Source of the DNA: a virus
Reading direction: 5' to 3' (one strand)
DNA: 64,000 nucleotides
IMG/VR virus record: IMGVR_UViG_3300024180_000005
Coordinates: 16,219 to 80,218 of that record
Positions within the stretch are counted from its first letter, which is position 1; the number at the start of each line of letters is the position of its first letter. This document shows, piece by piece, positions 43,492 through 51,833 of this stretch. The notes beneath the pieces are model-generated. The model was given only the letters and a program-made list of their open reading frames with translations. It was not told where the DNA came from and made no database searches. Position numbers and translations under genes: made by a program.

Positions 43492-43734
43492 TTATTTTTT
43501 TAAAGTCTCATCAATTCTTATATCTCTTTCAATCACTTCTTTATTTTGTTTGTACCAAATTCTAAAGTCACATCCATAATATATGAGCTCTTTTATAGTT
43601 CTACCATCTTCTTCGTATTCAGCACTACATGTTTGACCAATCATGAATCTATTAAAACTTTCTTTCCAGATATCCGGAATTTCAGATTCTCTAATATCTC
43701 TACATTCTTCGTATATTTCTTTTAAATTTTTCAT
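43492..43734 (-). CDS. hypothetical protein, 80 aa
   Basis: MKNLKEIYEECRDIRESEIP at the start; two Cys in the middle (QTCSAEYEEDGR, YYGCDFRIW) and a charged end. It overlaps the upstream 85-aa gene by 4 bp (ATGA). The MKNLK start resembles the virion tag only superficially; this gene belongs to an early-type unit, so I do not count it as tagged. Confidence 0.55.
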   Translation of the reverse strand: MKNLKEIYEECRDIRESEIPDIWKESFNRFMIGQTCSAEYEEDGRTIKELIYYGCDFRIWYKQNKEVIERDIRIDETLKK

Positions 43735-43988
43735 ATCGTTTCTTCTTCAGATTTTAAATTTTGTGCAACAGATAATGTCCCGGATAAAACCTGTACCATG
43801 TCTTTGTTGTATCTATTATCTTTTATAGAGATTTCAATGTCCTCTATAATCTTTTCGATTGTTTGTCCTTTTTCTTTAAGCATCTCTTTTTGTCCACTAC
43901 AAGGAACCATACAGAATTTTGTTCTTGGCATACCATTCTCTATTTCGTAGAGGCATTGACATTTTGGTTTATTAAGAGTTTTGTCCAT
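43731..43988 (-). CDS. small Cys-rich hypothetical protein, 85 aa
   Basis: N-terminal cysteines KPKCQCLYEIEN and TKFCMVPCSGQKEML suggest a four-Cys metal site; the remainder is a charged helix. First gene of its unit; the TATATTTG box is at 44006-44013, about 18 bp upstream. A short regulatory or host-takeover protein is plausible but unproven. Confidence 0.6.
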   Translation of the reverse strand: MDKTLNKPKCQCLYEIENGMPRTKFCMVPCSGQKEMLKEKGQTIEKIIEDIEISIKDNRYNKDMVQVLSGTLSVAQNLKSEEETI

Positions 43989-44005
43989 TTTATTTTTTTA
44001 GAGTA

Positions 44006-44013
44006 CAAATATA
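44006..44013 (-). promoter_or_regulatory. host-type promoter -7 box TATATTTG
   Basis: Upstream of the 42856-43988 unit. Confidence 0.55.
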
Positions 44014-44031
44014 CGAATATATAACAAACAA

Positions 44032-44053
44032 TAAAAGAGCTTCGGCTCTTTTA
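44032..44053 (-). terminator. intrinsic terminator
   Basis: TAAAAGAGC-TTCG-GCTCTTTTA hairpin; ends the peptidase gene. Confidence 0.8.
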
Positions 44054-44064
44054 TTTAGAATATT

Positions 44065-45267
44065 TTAGTGCCAAATATCATCACTATAATCGTAACTATC
44101 AAAATCATTTTTCAAACCCATATAGTCACCTAAATCATCACCTTCTGAATAATCTAACTCTGGTAAGAATTCTAACAAATCATTTCTATCACATTCTGTT
44201 TTGTGTTCACCTGTTTCATAGTATGCAGTAAGACTTAGTCCATCCCAATCAATACTTTTAAACACAATATCTAATGATAAAAGTAAGTCTTCGATAAGAA
44301 CTTTTTCGTGTTCGATTCTTTCTTCACATAAATCTACTTTTACTACTTTTTTAGAATATTTTTTAATCTCTATACTAGAGACATATCCATATTTATTATC
44401 ATAGAACCAAACTTGTTCAGTTTTTTCTTTTGCTTTACCCCAACTAGGTTTAGTTTTAGTGTAAGAGAAATCATCCTCATCATCATAATATCTTGAATAA
44501 GATCCATAAGACGAGCTATAATAAGATTTATATTCAGTTGTACCTGGTTCACGCTCTACTGGTAATGCATTCCAATCTACTTTTAGACAAGCTTCTGCAA
44601 GCTTTTCTAAGTGTTTTATATCCTGTCTTTCAGAGAATGTATGTTCGCTATAATAACCAACAGAGATGTTTGTACATTCTGCATAGATATCAACAAATTG
44701 AACAGAGTCTGTTAAGACACCAGTATCATCATTTTCATATTTGAAGGTTGGTTCTACATCATTTAATGCTTTTGATAATGCAGTACCGAAAGTATCTGAA
44801 CAACATCTTGCACTACTTTGAAAAGTAATGATTGAATTAGTTCCTCTACGGTCAAATGAAATAACTTTATTTATACCTTCAATCTTTTTAATTTTTTGTG
44901 CTTCCGCAACTTTTCTAGAACCAATACAACCAACTTCTTCACCTAAGAAGAAGTAGTAAAGTCCAGGTATGTTATTCTCAATCATATTTAACATCACAGT
45001 AACACCTGCTTTATCATCTGCACCTAAAATAGATTTACCATCTGTTTTGATTATATCACCTTCAAATACGTGAGTTATATCAGTAAGTGCAGAAGTTGCG
45101 GTATCTAAGTGTGCAGTGAACATAACATCAGATTTACCAATTTTGATGAATAAATTTCCAAATTCATCAGTTTTTAAACCATCCACTAAAAGTGTAAATA
45201 ATTCAGTTTCTGTTCCGTGTGGATATGTTCTTGTTGTTAGCTCTAAAAATTTATCTCTAATATTCAT
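44065..45267 (-). CDS. M20/M42-type metallopeptidase (peptidase T-like), 400 aa
   Basis: Co-catalytic zinc aminopeptidase pattern: FTAHLDTATS (His, Asp ligands), GKSILGADDKAGVTVML (bridging Asp in GADDKAG), YYFFLGEEVGCIGSRK (catalytic Glu-Glu), ISFDRRGTNS and HTFSERQDI near the end. The C-terminal part is extended by about 130 residues with an Asp/Tyr-rich linker (YYDDEDDFSY). The start at 45267 is preferred because the TATATTTG box (45288-45295) overlaps the longer ORF. Could free amino acids for virion synthesis or process a specific protein. Confidence 0.8.
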   Translation of the reverse strand: MNIRDKFLELTTRTYPHGTETELFTLLVDGLKTDEFGNLFIKIGKSDVMFTAHLDTATSALTDITHVFEGDIIKTDGKSILGADDKAGVTVMLNMIENNIPGLYYFFLGEEVGCIGSRKVAEAQKIKKIEGINKVISFDRRGTNSIITFQSSARCCSDTFGTALSKALNDVEPTFKYENDDTGVLTDSVQFVDIYAECTNISVGYYSEHTFSERQDIKHLEKLAEACLKVDWNALPVEREPGTTEYKSYYSSSYGSYSRYYDDEDDFSYTKTKPSWGKAKEKTEQVWFYDNKYGYVSSIEIKKYSKKVVKVDLCEERIEHEKVLIEDLLLSLDIVFKSIDWDGLSLTAYYETGEHKTECDRNDLLEFLPELDYSEGDDLGDYMGLKNDFDSYDYSDDIWH

Positions 45268-45287
45268 AATATATCTTGTTTGTTTTA

Positions 45288-45295
45288 CAAATATA
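45288..45295 (-). promoter_or_regulatory. host-type promoter -7 box TATATTTG
   Basis: About 20 bp upstream of the peptidase start. Confidence 0.55.
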
Positions 45296-45348
45296 AGGAT
45301 AAAATAGTTATTCACAAAATTTAGAAAGATTTTAAATAGATTTTATTT

Positions 45349-45360
45349 TTTAATATATAA
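45349..45360 (+). promoter_or_regulatory. TTTAATATATAA box, 3 nt before ATG
   Basis: Exact box then CTT and the ATG at 45364. Confidence 0.6.
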
Positions 45361-45363
45361 CTT

Positions 45364-47607
45364 ATGAAAAAAAACTCTGATCTTTTAAATGGTACTATAC
45401 AAATTTTTGATAAATTTGATATCACTGCAAGTAATGGTGATACTACAGAAACACCTACTTTCACAACAATTGGAAGTGAATACATATTAAGTTTTACAAG
45501 TTTAGAAAAAGTTTTAAATTTTAAAACTTTTCGGTATGATACATTAGGAATGACTAGTAATAGATACTTAGAAAATTCTTATAGAATTTCGAGGGATGGT
45601 AATAGTTGGACAGAATGGATGCCATTAAATAGAAATATTGACAACTTTCCTTTGATAGACCCTAATGATTTACTCTTCTTAGATGTTAAATGGGTTAGAT
45701 CAGGAAGTTCTGAGATTGGAACAATAAGAATTTTAGAATATTTTTTAGAAGGAGAACTTGATAGAAATGTAGTTGATGATGGTAGTGTAATTCAATTAAA
45801 ACCAGGTAAAGAAGTAATAATGAAGGCACCTTATATATATAAGGTTTTTTCGGTAAGTGATATAGAAGTTATTTCTGGATATGATTTAAGTAATGTGGTA
45901 ATAAAATTTAGATATTCACAAGATAGTGAAAGAACATGGTCTAATTGGGAATTATTTACAAAAGAAAATATAATAACTACTAGGATAAATCCGATTAGAT
46001 TTTTTCAGATAGAATATAGTATAGTAAATAATGGTACAACAAATGTTTCTATACAAGATGTTAATATAATTGGAGATATTCAAAATGTTAGTAATGATTA
46101 TTTTAAAACAAATCTTATGGGTATAAGAGAGTGTTGTAAATCAAACTTAACAGGATATACTGATGAAAATGGAAATTGGGTAGAAGGAACTGGGGCTAAT
46201 ATAGGCTCACTTGGTAATTCATTATCTGGTGATTCTTGCACTACTGATAGTTCTTTACCAGTAATGTCTAGTGATGAAAAGGCAAACCTTTATAATCCAT
46301 ATCAACAAAATACTGCAATGGATCTTTTGAATAAGTTAAGTACTGATGCACAACAAGTTTTTGGACACGAAACTATATACTTTTGTACAGATCCTGATAA
46401 AAAAGGACAGGATCACACTATGCATGAGTATCAATTATTTAATGTTGTTTGTGAAGGTAATATAAAAGTATCTGTTGATGGTAATAATTTCCCGGATAGT
46501 CAAATAGTTATGAATCAATTTGATTTAAATTTATTTGAACAAATGGAAGTTCATATAACTAAAAAGGCATTTAAAGAAATATTTGGACCTCAAAGAAGAC
46601 CTTCAAAAGAAGACTTCTTATATTTCTGTAACCTTAATAGAATGTATCAAGTTGATCATGCACAACAATTTAGAAACTTTAATAATTCTGCGGTTTATTA
46701 TAAATTACATTTGAAAAAATACAGTCAAAAGGCAAATGTACAGGCTGGTACTCCGGATATTGCAGATACTTTAAAACAACTTACTAATAATAGTACACTT
46801 GATTCTCTTATGGGTATCGAAAAAACTCAAGATAAAGCAGCAGTTGCAAATAAGGATCAATTAAAAACATTAAGTAAGGACCCAATAAGACTTGATTATA
46901 AGGTACAAATTGATAAAGAATTGATTGAAAACTCTAGTACAATAATATCAAAATCAAATTATGACATGGCATCAGTTGATTATAGAACTACTGGTGTTAG
47001 TTATAAAAATTTAGATGCACAATTAAGAGTTTCCGATAATATAGGATATTATGTTTGGTTTAACATACATAATTATATACAAGGTGAGTTATATAACTTA
47101 TTTAACTACTATGATGATGCTAATTCATTGGGTTGGAGAGCTGATATAATAGATGATGATATAGTATTTATGGCAAATGATACTGAATATAAATTTCATT
47201 TAAAAGGAAATCCAACTAATGATGTTATTGCATTAGATGAAGATGTTTGGTATTGTTATGTGCTTAATGTTGACCAACGAAGTAGAGAATTATCACAGTG
47301 GATTTATAAAAGAGATATTTATGATGAATCTGCAGGTGGTTCTGCAATAAGTACCATTTTACAAAATGTTTATAAAGATACACAAACTATTACACCTTTT
47401 GAATATCTTATTGAGGGTAATTATTGTAGTATATTAGGATCTGATATGAAAATAACAAATATTAGATTATTCTTAGATATTATACCAGAAAGTTATCATA
47501 ATAAAATATTGAATCAATATATAATAGGTGATGATTCTAAACATATGGTTTTCGCAGATAATGCGACCACTAGAATTTATCTACCGAATTTTCCATATAA
47601 CGAATAA
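45364..47607 (+). CDS. large virion structural protein, 747 aa
   Basis: Beta-rich in the first 250 residues (FRYSQDSERTWSNWELF and SRDGNSWTEWMPL look like two related strand modules), then a Cys-containing segment (GIRECCKSNLTGY), a central domain with FGHETIYFCTDPDKKGQ, and a C-terminal lectin/LamG-like region (YYVWFNIHNYIQGE ... VWYCYVLNVDQ ... MKITNIRLFLDIIP). Probably a baseplate or fibre-attachment protein; no T4 homologue recognised. Single gene with box and terminator. Confidence 0.6.
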   Translation: MKKNSDLLNGTIQIFDKFDITASNGDTTETPTFTTIGSEYILSFTSLEKVLNFKTFRYDTLGMTSNRYLENSYRISRDGNSWTEWMPLNRNIDNFPLIDPNDLLFLDVKWVRSGSSEIGTIRILEYFLEGELDRNVVDDGSVIQLKPGKEVIMKAPYIYKVFSVSDIEVISGYDLSNVVIKFRYSQDSERTWSNWELFTKENIITTRINPIRFFQIEYSIVNNGTTNVSIQDVNIIGDIQNVSNDYFKTNLMGIRECCKSNLTGYTDENGNWVEGTGANIGSLGNSLSGDSCTTDSSLPVMSSDEKANLYNPYQQNTAMDLLNKLSTDAQQVFGHETIYFCTDPDKKGQDHTMHEYQLFNVVCEGNIKVSVDGNNFPDSQIVMNQFDLNLFEQMEVHITKKAFKEIFGPQRRPSKEDFLYFCNLNRMYQVDHAQQFRNFNNSAVYYKLHLKKYSQKANVQAGTPDIADTLKQLTNNSTLDSLMGIEKTQDKAAVANKDQLKTLSKDPIRLDYKVQIDKELIENSSTIISKSNYDMASVDYRTTGVSYKNLDAQLRVSDNIGYYVWFNIHNYIQGELYNLFNYYDDANSLGWRADIIDDDIVFMANDTEYKFHLKGNPTNDVIALDEDVWYCYVLNVDQRSRELSQWIYKRDIYDESAGGSAISTILQNVYKDTQTITPFEYLIEGNYCSILGSDMKITNIRLFLDIIPESYHNKILNQYIIGDDSKHMVFADNATTRIYLPNFPYNE

Positions 47608-47638
47608 AAAAAAGAGATATTTTAATTATCTCTTTTTT
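47605..47638 (+). terminator. intrinsic terminator
   Basis: AAAAAAGAGATA-TTTTAAT-TATCTCTTTTTT; overlaps the 3' end of the converging small gene and may serve both. Confidence 0.8.
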
Positions 47639-47789
47639 GAGTTCTAATTCTCCAAGCTTCTAAGTCTCTTTCCATGAATTTTCTAATTCTTTTGGAAATA
47701 TTTATTGAATTTTCATCACAGAATTTTCTATATTCTTCTAGAAGTTTATCCGGTAATCTTAGTGAGAACATTTTATCTTTTGCTGGCAT
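47622..47789 (-). CDS. ribbon-helix-helix-like regulator, 55 aa
   Basis: MPAKDKMFSLRLPDKLLEEY and then FCDENSINISKRIRKFMERDLEAW: a strand with alternating residues (FSLRLP) and two helices, the layout of Arc/CopG/MetJ-type ribbon-helix-helix DNA-binding proteins. A TAGATTTG promoter box and an AT palindrome lie immediately upstream, so it may repress its own gene. Possible targets elsewhere in the genome are not known. Confidence 0.7.
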   Translation of the reverse strand: MPAKDKMFSLRLPDKLLEEYRKFCDENSINISKRIRKFMERDLEAWRIRTQKRDN

Positions 47790-47791
47790 AA

Positions 47792-47820
47792 TGTATATAC
47801 GATTTTAAAGTATATATACA
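47792..47820. promoter_or_regulatory. candidate operator palindrome
   Basis: TGTATATAC ... GTATATATACA inverted repeat (arms 47792-47800 and 47810-47820) between the promoter box and the start of the ribbon-helix-helix gene. Confidence 0.45.
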
Positions 47821-47826
47821 AATCTA
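47819..47826 (-). promoter_or_regulatory. host-type promoter -7 box TAGATTTG
   Basis: TAnnTTTG about 30 bp upstream of the ribbon-helix-helix gene, overlapping the end of the palindrome. Confidence 0.5.
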
Positions 47827-47832
47827 TACTCC

Positions 47833-48174
47833 CTATTCTATATTTTTTTCAACATAGGTAACAATCTCTCCCGTACTGAATCCCTTTTCTATTAAAAGTG
47901 GCAGAGAGGAATCTTTACACCAAGCATAAACCGTATAACCCTTGTAATTTTCATTTACATATTCCCATCTAGTTTCCCAAAGTTTTCGATAGATTCCTTT
48001 TCTACGATGTCCTTCATCGACCCAGGCATCCATGAATTTTATTTTGTTATTATTTTCGAAGGTCATAAATATATGTCCTATTGCATCTTCTCCACCTTCA
48101 TACGCCATCCACATTTCTAAGTTCTGTGCATTCGTCTTAAGCCTAACTATTTTAAGGCTTGTATTCTCTCCCAT
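47833..48174 (-). CDS. GNAT-family acetyltransferase, 113 aa
   Basis: GNAT core: IGHIFMTFENNNKIKFMDAW, then VDEGHRRKGIYRKLWETRWEY (motif A, R/Q-x-x-G-x-G/Y for CoA) and AWCKDSSLPLLIEKGFSTGE near the end. Would transfer acetyl from acetyl-CoA to an unknown amine. Short for the family but contains motifs A and B. Unlinked functionally to its neighbours as far as can be seen. Confidence 0.8.
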   Translation of the reverse strand: MGENTSLKIVRLKTNAQNLEMWMAYEGGEDAIGHIFMTFENNNKIKFMDAWVDEGHRRKGIYRKLWETRWEYVNENYKGYTVYAWCKDSSLPLLIEKGFSTGEIVTYVEKNIE

Positions 48175-48224
48175 TTATTTTACAGATTATTTATAATAAT
48201 CTATATATTTATTATGAAATAAAA

Positions 48225-48249
48225 AAAAGTAGCCATTTGACTACTTTTA
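48225..48249 (-). terminator. intrinsic terminator
   Basis: AAAAGTAG-CCATTTGA-CTACTTTT hairpin with a T-run in the minus direction, after the 60-aa gene. Confidence 0.75.
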
Positions 48250-48279
48250 TGATTTATTTTTGATGGTTGGTAAATATTT

Positions 48280-48462
48280 TTACTTTTTGTTTACTTGTTC
48301 ACAAAATAGTTGTTCTGTATATTGAATGGGTGTTGATAATGTATTTATACCTTTTGACTTCATCTCTAAATAATCATCCATTGAGAATCCTTCTGGTAAG
48401 TTTTCCAAATCGAAGCCATATTCATTTTGTAATTCGATAACTAAATCTTTAATGCGTCCCAT
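48280..48462 (-). CDS. small hypothetical protein, 60 aa
   Basis: MGRIKDLVIELQNEYGFDLE at the chosen start (48462). The ORF is open to 48489, but that includes the TATATTTG box at 48487-48494, so the inner ATG after AAAAAAATATTT is preferred. The segment GFSMDDYLEMKSKG is helical and acidic. Unknown function. Confidence 0.55.
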   Translation of the reverse strand: MGRIKDLVIELQNEYGFDLENLPEGFSMDDYLEMKSKGINTLSTPIQYTEQLFCEQVNKK

Positions 48463-48486
48463 AAATATTTTTTTAAGTTTGTTGTA

Positions 48487-48494
48487 CAAATATA
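48487..48494 (-). promoter_or_regulatory. host-type promoter -7 box TATATTTG
   Basis: Upstream of the 60-aa gene; decides its start. Confidence 0.55.
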
Positions 48495-48505
48495 AGGATA
48501 ATATT

Positions 48506-49162
48506 CTATTTATACAACATTAAACTAACATCAATTGAAGAAGAAACATCCATTTCACAGTAATCTTTAATTTCTTCTAATCTACCAATGTGATAGTATT
48601 CGTGTACTAAAGATCCATCCATGCTTACTTTAGGACTTGAAACTCCCAACTCATAACACATTTCTTCAAAACTATATGAATATGCGAACTTTTGTTTCCA
48701 ATCGTCTGCCATATCTACAATTCTCATCTCCCATGGTTTCTTTTCATAAGGACGTAGAATATCCGCTGGTGTGATCCCATATTTATGTAGCTTGTGTAGA
48801 ACCCATGGTATGTCAAAATGTAGAATTCGAAACCCTGAAAGACTAAAGTTTTTAGTTTCTATCTTCTTCAATAGATCATTGAAGCTTTCTACAATATATC
48901 TTTCGTCTTCACCATAGAAGCTCTTAATTTGTTTTTGACCGTTATTATCTAGGTATCCGAATGAGATGCAACAGATTCTACCATAAGTAGACATTATACC
49001 TGATTGATCTAGATAAGAATCTTCTAATGAGAATTTTTCATCCCATCTCATTCTTTTCCATTTTCCTTCAAATAGTTTTGCACCACGTTCATCGTGTTCT
49101 TTAAAGTCGGTGAAGTTTTTGTACTCACCGGTCGTTTCAATATCAAAGTGAAATAACTCCAT
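48506..49162 (-). CDS. DEDDy 3'-5' exonuclease (PolB-exonuclease-like), 218 aa
   Basis: Exo I HFDIETTGEY (Asp7, Glu9), Exo II LSGFRILHFDIPWVLHKL, and Exo III YCEMDVSSSIDVSL, with Tyr upstream of the last Asp: DEDDy type, similar to predicted 3'-5' exonucleases related to the PolB proofreading domain. Stand-alone, without a polymerase domain. It may act in repair or RNA/DNA trimming. The gene diverges from the tagged-like gene at 49212. Confidence 0.8.
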   Translation of the reverse strand: MELFHFDIETTGEYKNFTDFKEHDERGAKLFEGKWKRMRWDEKFSLEDSYLDQSGIMSTYGRICCISFGYLDNNGQKQIKSFYGEDERYIVESFNDLLKKIETKNFSLSGFRILHFDIPWVLHKLHKYGITPADILRPYEKKPWEMRIVDMADDWKQKFAYSYSFEEMCYELGVSSPKVSMDGSLVHEYYHIGRLEEIKDYCEMDVSSSIDVSLMLYK

Positions 49163-49196
49163 AGAGTTTATATGATATTTGATAAGAAAAGTCCTT

Positions 49197-49208
49197 TTTG
49201 ATATATAA
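49197..49208 (+). promoter_or_regulatory. AT box (TTTGATATATAA), 3 nt before ATG
   Basis: Eleven of twelve positions match TTTAATATATAA; ATA separates it from the ATG at 49212. Confidence 0.55.
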
Positions 49209-49211
49209 ATA

Positions 49212-49790
49212 ATGAAATTTATAAGAACGTTTAATGATAGACATAATGTTGATTCTGTATCATATGCTGATATTTCGGAATATATTAGAGAAGAGATTCA
49301 ATTGGGTATTGTTAAACCATTTAATATTGAACATAGTTTATATAAATCGGGTGATTATATATGTTCATCATTTAAAATAAATGATAGAGATGTTGTAGTT
49401 TCATCTATTGTTATAGATAATTCTGAAACGCATTGTGTTGGTTGTGGTCAAAATTATAAAACTTTATCGGATTGTATAAATCAATATGGTATAAAATCAA
49501 ATGAGTATTTAGTTATAGGATTTGGTGAATATTTGGAAGGATTTTATAATGATGATAGTACATTTTTTCGAAAAATGGCAACTATAGTCGAAATTATAAA
49601 ATCTATGGTTTTATATCATAATTTGAATTATATAATTTTTAATTCTGTTGAGAATGTTGATTATAAAAGGAGAGATAAATTTTATGAACTTTTTTTATCA
49701 TATAATAATATTGAAAATTATAAGATTAAATCAAAAATAGATATTGGTGGTGAGATATTATCTGATTTTTATTTTTTAAAGGTTTCATAG
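49212..49790 (+). CDS. hypothetical protein, possibly tagged, 192 aa
   Basis: N-terminus MKFIRTFNDRHNVDSVSY looks like a variant of the shared tag (MK-x-[IL]-[KR]-x-F-N-[ED]). The body contains a single CVGCGQNYKTL segment and is strand-rich with an aromatic C-terminal half (KFYELFLSYNNIENYKIK). The family is not recognised. The gene is monocistronic, with the spaced AT box directly upstream, like the rhodanese and LamG genes, which fits virion-protein expression. Confidence 0.55.
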   Translation: MKFIRTFNDRHNVDSVSYADISEYIREEIQLGIVKPFNIEHSLYKSGDYICSSFKINDRDVVVSSIVIDNSETHCVGCGQNYKTLSDCINQYGIKSNEYLVIGFGEYLEGFYNDDSTFFRKMATIVEIIKSMVLYHNLNYIIFNSVENVDYKRRDKFYELFLSYNNIENYKIKSKIDIGGEILSDFYFLKVS

Positions 49791-49941
49791 TCTTTTTGTT
49801 TGTCAGTAGGATGTAAAAAAACCAGGTTGTATCGCTAGTAACTTTGTGTAAAATTAACTACATAATGGTTGTAAGTTTGTGTAGTGATTTAATTTTATTA
49901 TATCTTCTTCTGTTTTTGCTGATGATATAGATTAAATTATG

Positions 49942-50133
49942 TTAATATATTCTTTTAAATAATTCGTGAATATCTAATGTACCTTCTCTATATTTAAATT
50001 CTTTTAGTCGTCTATCTGGAAATTTATCATTTCTCCATTTAGAAGAGACTGATTTATTAACCTCGAAATATTCTTCGAGTTTTTTGGAATATTTTCGTTG
50101 TATATAGAACTCTATGAAAAATATATCTATCAT
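49942..50133 (-). CDS. small HTH-like protein, 63 aa (possible controller)
   Basis: YSKKLEEYFEVNKSVSSKWR then FPDRRLKEFKYREGTLDIHELFKRIY: a helix-turn-helix-like layout with a recognition helix around NKSVSSKW, and an ending typical of small phage or C-protein-like regulators. It overlaps the methyltransferase gene by 4 bp (ATGA) and is the last gene of the nuclease-helicase/methyltransferase operon. A controller role is inferred from context. The 49791-49941 gap downstream holds no ORF or RNA that I can support. Confidence 0.5.
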   Translation of the reverse strand: MIDIFFIEFYIQRKYSKKLEEYFEVNKSVSSKWRNDKFPDRRLKEFKYREGTLDIHELFKRIY

Positions 50134-51770
50134 TTTTGTAAAATTAATTTTTGTTCATCTTCTGTTAAATTAAAATATTCAAATAGAAGATCATCTGTCC
50201 ATTGTCGGTCTAATTCGACCAATGGTATCCACTTGAAAGTATCAGGTTTCATATTTTGTGTATTTTTTCTAAGTGATAAGAAAAAGTTACAAAATTTTGT
50301 ATTCATATATGATATTAGTGATTTAGATTCATTTTCTGAATTTGTTAACAATGTCATATAAGTATTTGAGCAAACTTCATTCGGGTATCCAATTATTTTA
50401 TTACCAAAATTACCAAGATTATTAGATGATCCTGCTGCATATGGTGTAAAGACTTTAAATTTGTCTATTAGATTTCTGGATGAACCAGATAGTTCATCAG
50501 GGTTTATATATTTTTTAAGTCCTTTATTTTTAGAAACATAACATAATATGTTGTTATCGGATTTAATATTATCTAATTTACTATCATTAAAATTCATCCA
50601 AAATGATTTGGATTTTGCTATCGATTTTAATGAATTATTCATATTTTCTAATATTTTATCCAATAAATTATAATATTTTAGATCAACAAAAATATCGTAT
50701 TTATTAAGTTTTGTTATTTTACCATCTATATCGACTAATCCATTATGTTTTTTATCTATCATAAAATATGAAACACCACCTTTGATCTCAACACTATTTC
50801 CAAATATTTTTGTAGCATCATCAAAGTGTCTTATTAATTTTATATCATTTCTAGAAAACATCATATTTCTAAAATTATCTAATCCAAAACCACCTGCCAA
50901 CCATCTACTTGGTGTTATGAATAAAATTTTATCAGAAAATTCTATAGATTTTTCAATAAATTCATTATAAATTGGTCTGGCTCTTTTACTACCTTCTATG
51001 GTTTCTTGATATGGTGGATTACTTAAACATAAACTAAATCTATCTACTCCCCATACTTCTCTCATGTGTATATCAAATCCATTTTCTAAGTATGATCCAC
51101 AATATACATTTAAGTCATATTCGTCATATAAATCTGCGGTACATAACCAATTAAACATTTTTGAATTTTGTAATTCACAAGCATATATCATATTTTCAAT
51201 TATGAATTTGTATCTTTCATCTTCATCGATAAAATGTGTTCTTAGACCATGCATAAATTTATAAACAACACACCATAAAAATATTCCGGAACCATTTGAT
51301 GTTTCTAAAATAGTTTTAATATTACCATTTTCATCATATGGAGAGCACCAGAAATCCTCAGAAATTTGTAAAATCATTTCCTTAACCATAAAGAAAGGAG
51401 TTAACACTTCACCAAAATCTTTTTTTAAGATATCTTTTTTTGTATATTCATCTCTGAAAATAGTTAGTATTTCCTGAACCATTTCCATTTTGCTTGGTTT
51501 TTTTTGTAAAATTAGCGCAATCTTTGAAGAAAAATCTTTCTCTTTGTCGAGAGTTCTCATTATTCTAAGTCTTTTTTCAAATGGATTTAAATCAGAGTTT
51601 AATAGATTTAATAATCTTACTTTTTCTTCTTCTGATAAATTATTATCATCCTCTATAGTTTGAGAAGTTATTATTTCTTCAAATATATTTTTGTTATGAT
51701 TTATATTGTATTCGGTAAGTGCTGTCGAGAAGGTCATTCCAAAACTTATATTACTTTTACTTAGTTGCAT
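50130..51770 (-). CDS. N6-adenine DNA methyltransferase (type I/Eco57I-like), 546 aa
   Basis: Gamma-type N6-adenine methyltransferase: FGEVLTPFFMVKEMIL (segment before the AdoMet site), motif I TSNGSGIFLWCVVYKF (about 157-172), motif IV CLSNPPYQ (NPPY at 251-254). An N-terminal helical part of about 115 residues precedes the core; the C-terminal 200 residues likely form a target recognition domain (YPNEVCSNTYMTLL is like type IIG/Eco57I enzymes). It lies 63 bp after the nuclease-helicase gene and overlaps the HTH gene. Would modify adenines as half of a restriction-modification pair. Confidence 0.8.
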   Translation of the reverse strand: MQLSKSNISFGMTFSTALTEYNINHNKNIFEEIITSQTIEDDNNLSEEEKVRLLNLLNSDLNPFEKRLRIMRTLDKEKDFSSKIALILQKKPSKMEMVQEILTIFRDEYTKKDILKKDFGEVLTPFFMVKEMILQISEDFWCSPYDENGNIKTILETSNGSGIFLWCVVYKFMHGLRTHFIDEDERYKFIIENMIYACELQNSKMFNWLCTADLYDEYDLNVYCGSYLENGFDIHMREVWGVDRFSLCLSNPPYQETIEGSKRARPIYNEFIEKSIEFSDKILFITPSRWLAGGFGLDNFRNMMFSRNDIKLIRHFDDATKIFGNSVEIKGGVSYFMIDKKHNGLVDIDGKITKLNKYDIFVDLKYYNLLDKILENMNNSLKSIAKSKSFWMNFNDSKLDNIKSDNNILCYVSKNKGLKKYINPDELSGSSRNLIDKFKVFTPYAAGSSNNLGNFGNKIIGYPNEVCSNTYMTLLTNSENESKSLISYMNTKFCNFFLSLRKNTQNMKPDTFKWIPLVELDRQWTDDLLFEYFNLTEDEQKLILQK

Positions 51771-51833
51771 ATATTGATTTTATTTTTATGTTAAGTTACA
51801 AACTTTTTTATATTATATATAAAAAAGTTTACT

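Noticed and set aside
43492-43734. MKNLKEIYEE start as another tagged protein
   Set aside because: It lacks the F-x-E part, sits in a unit with a host-type promoter, and similar starts are expected by chance in Lys/Leu-rich proteins.
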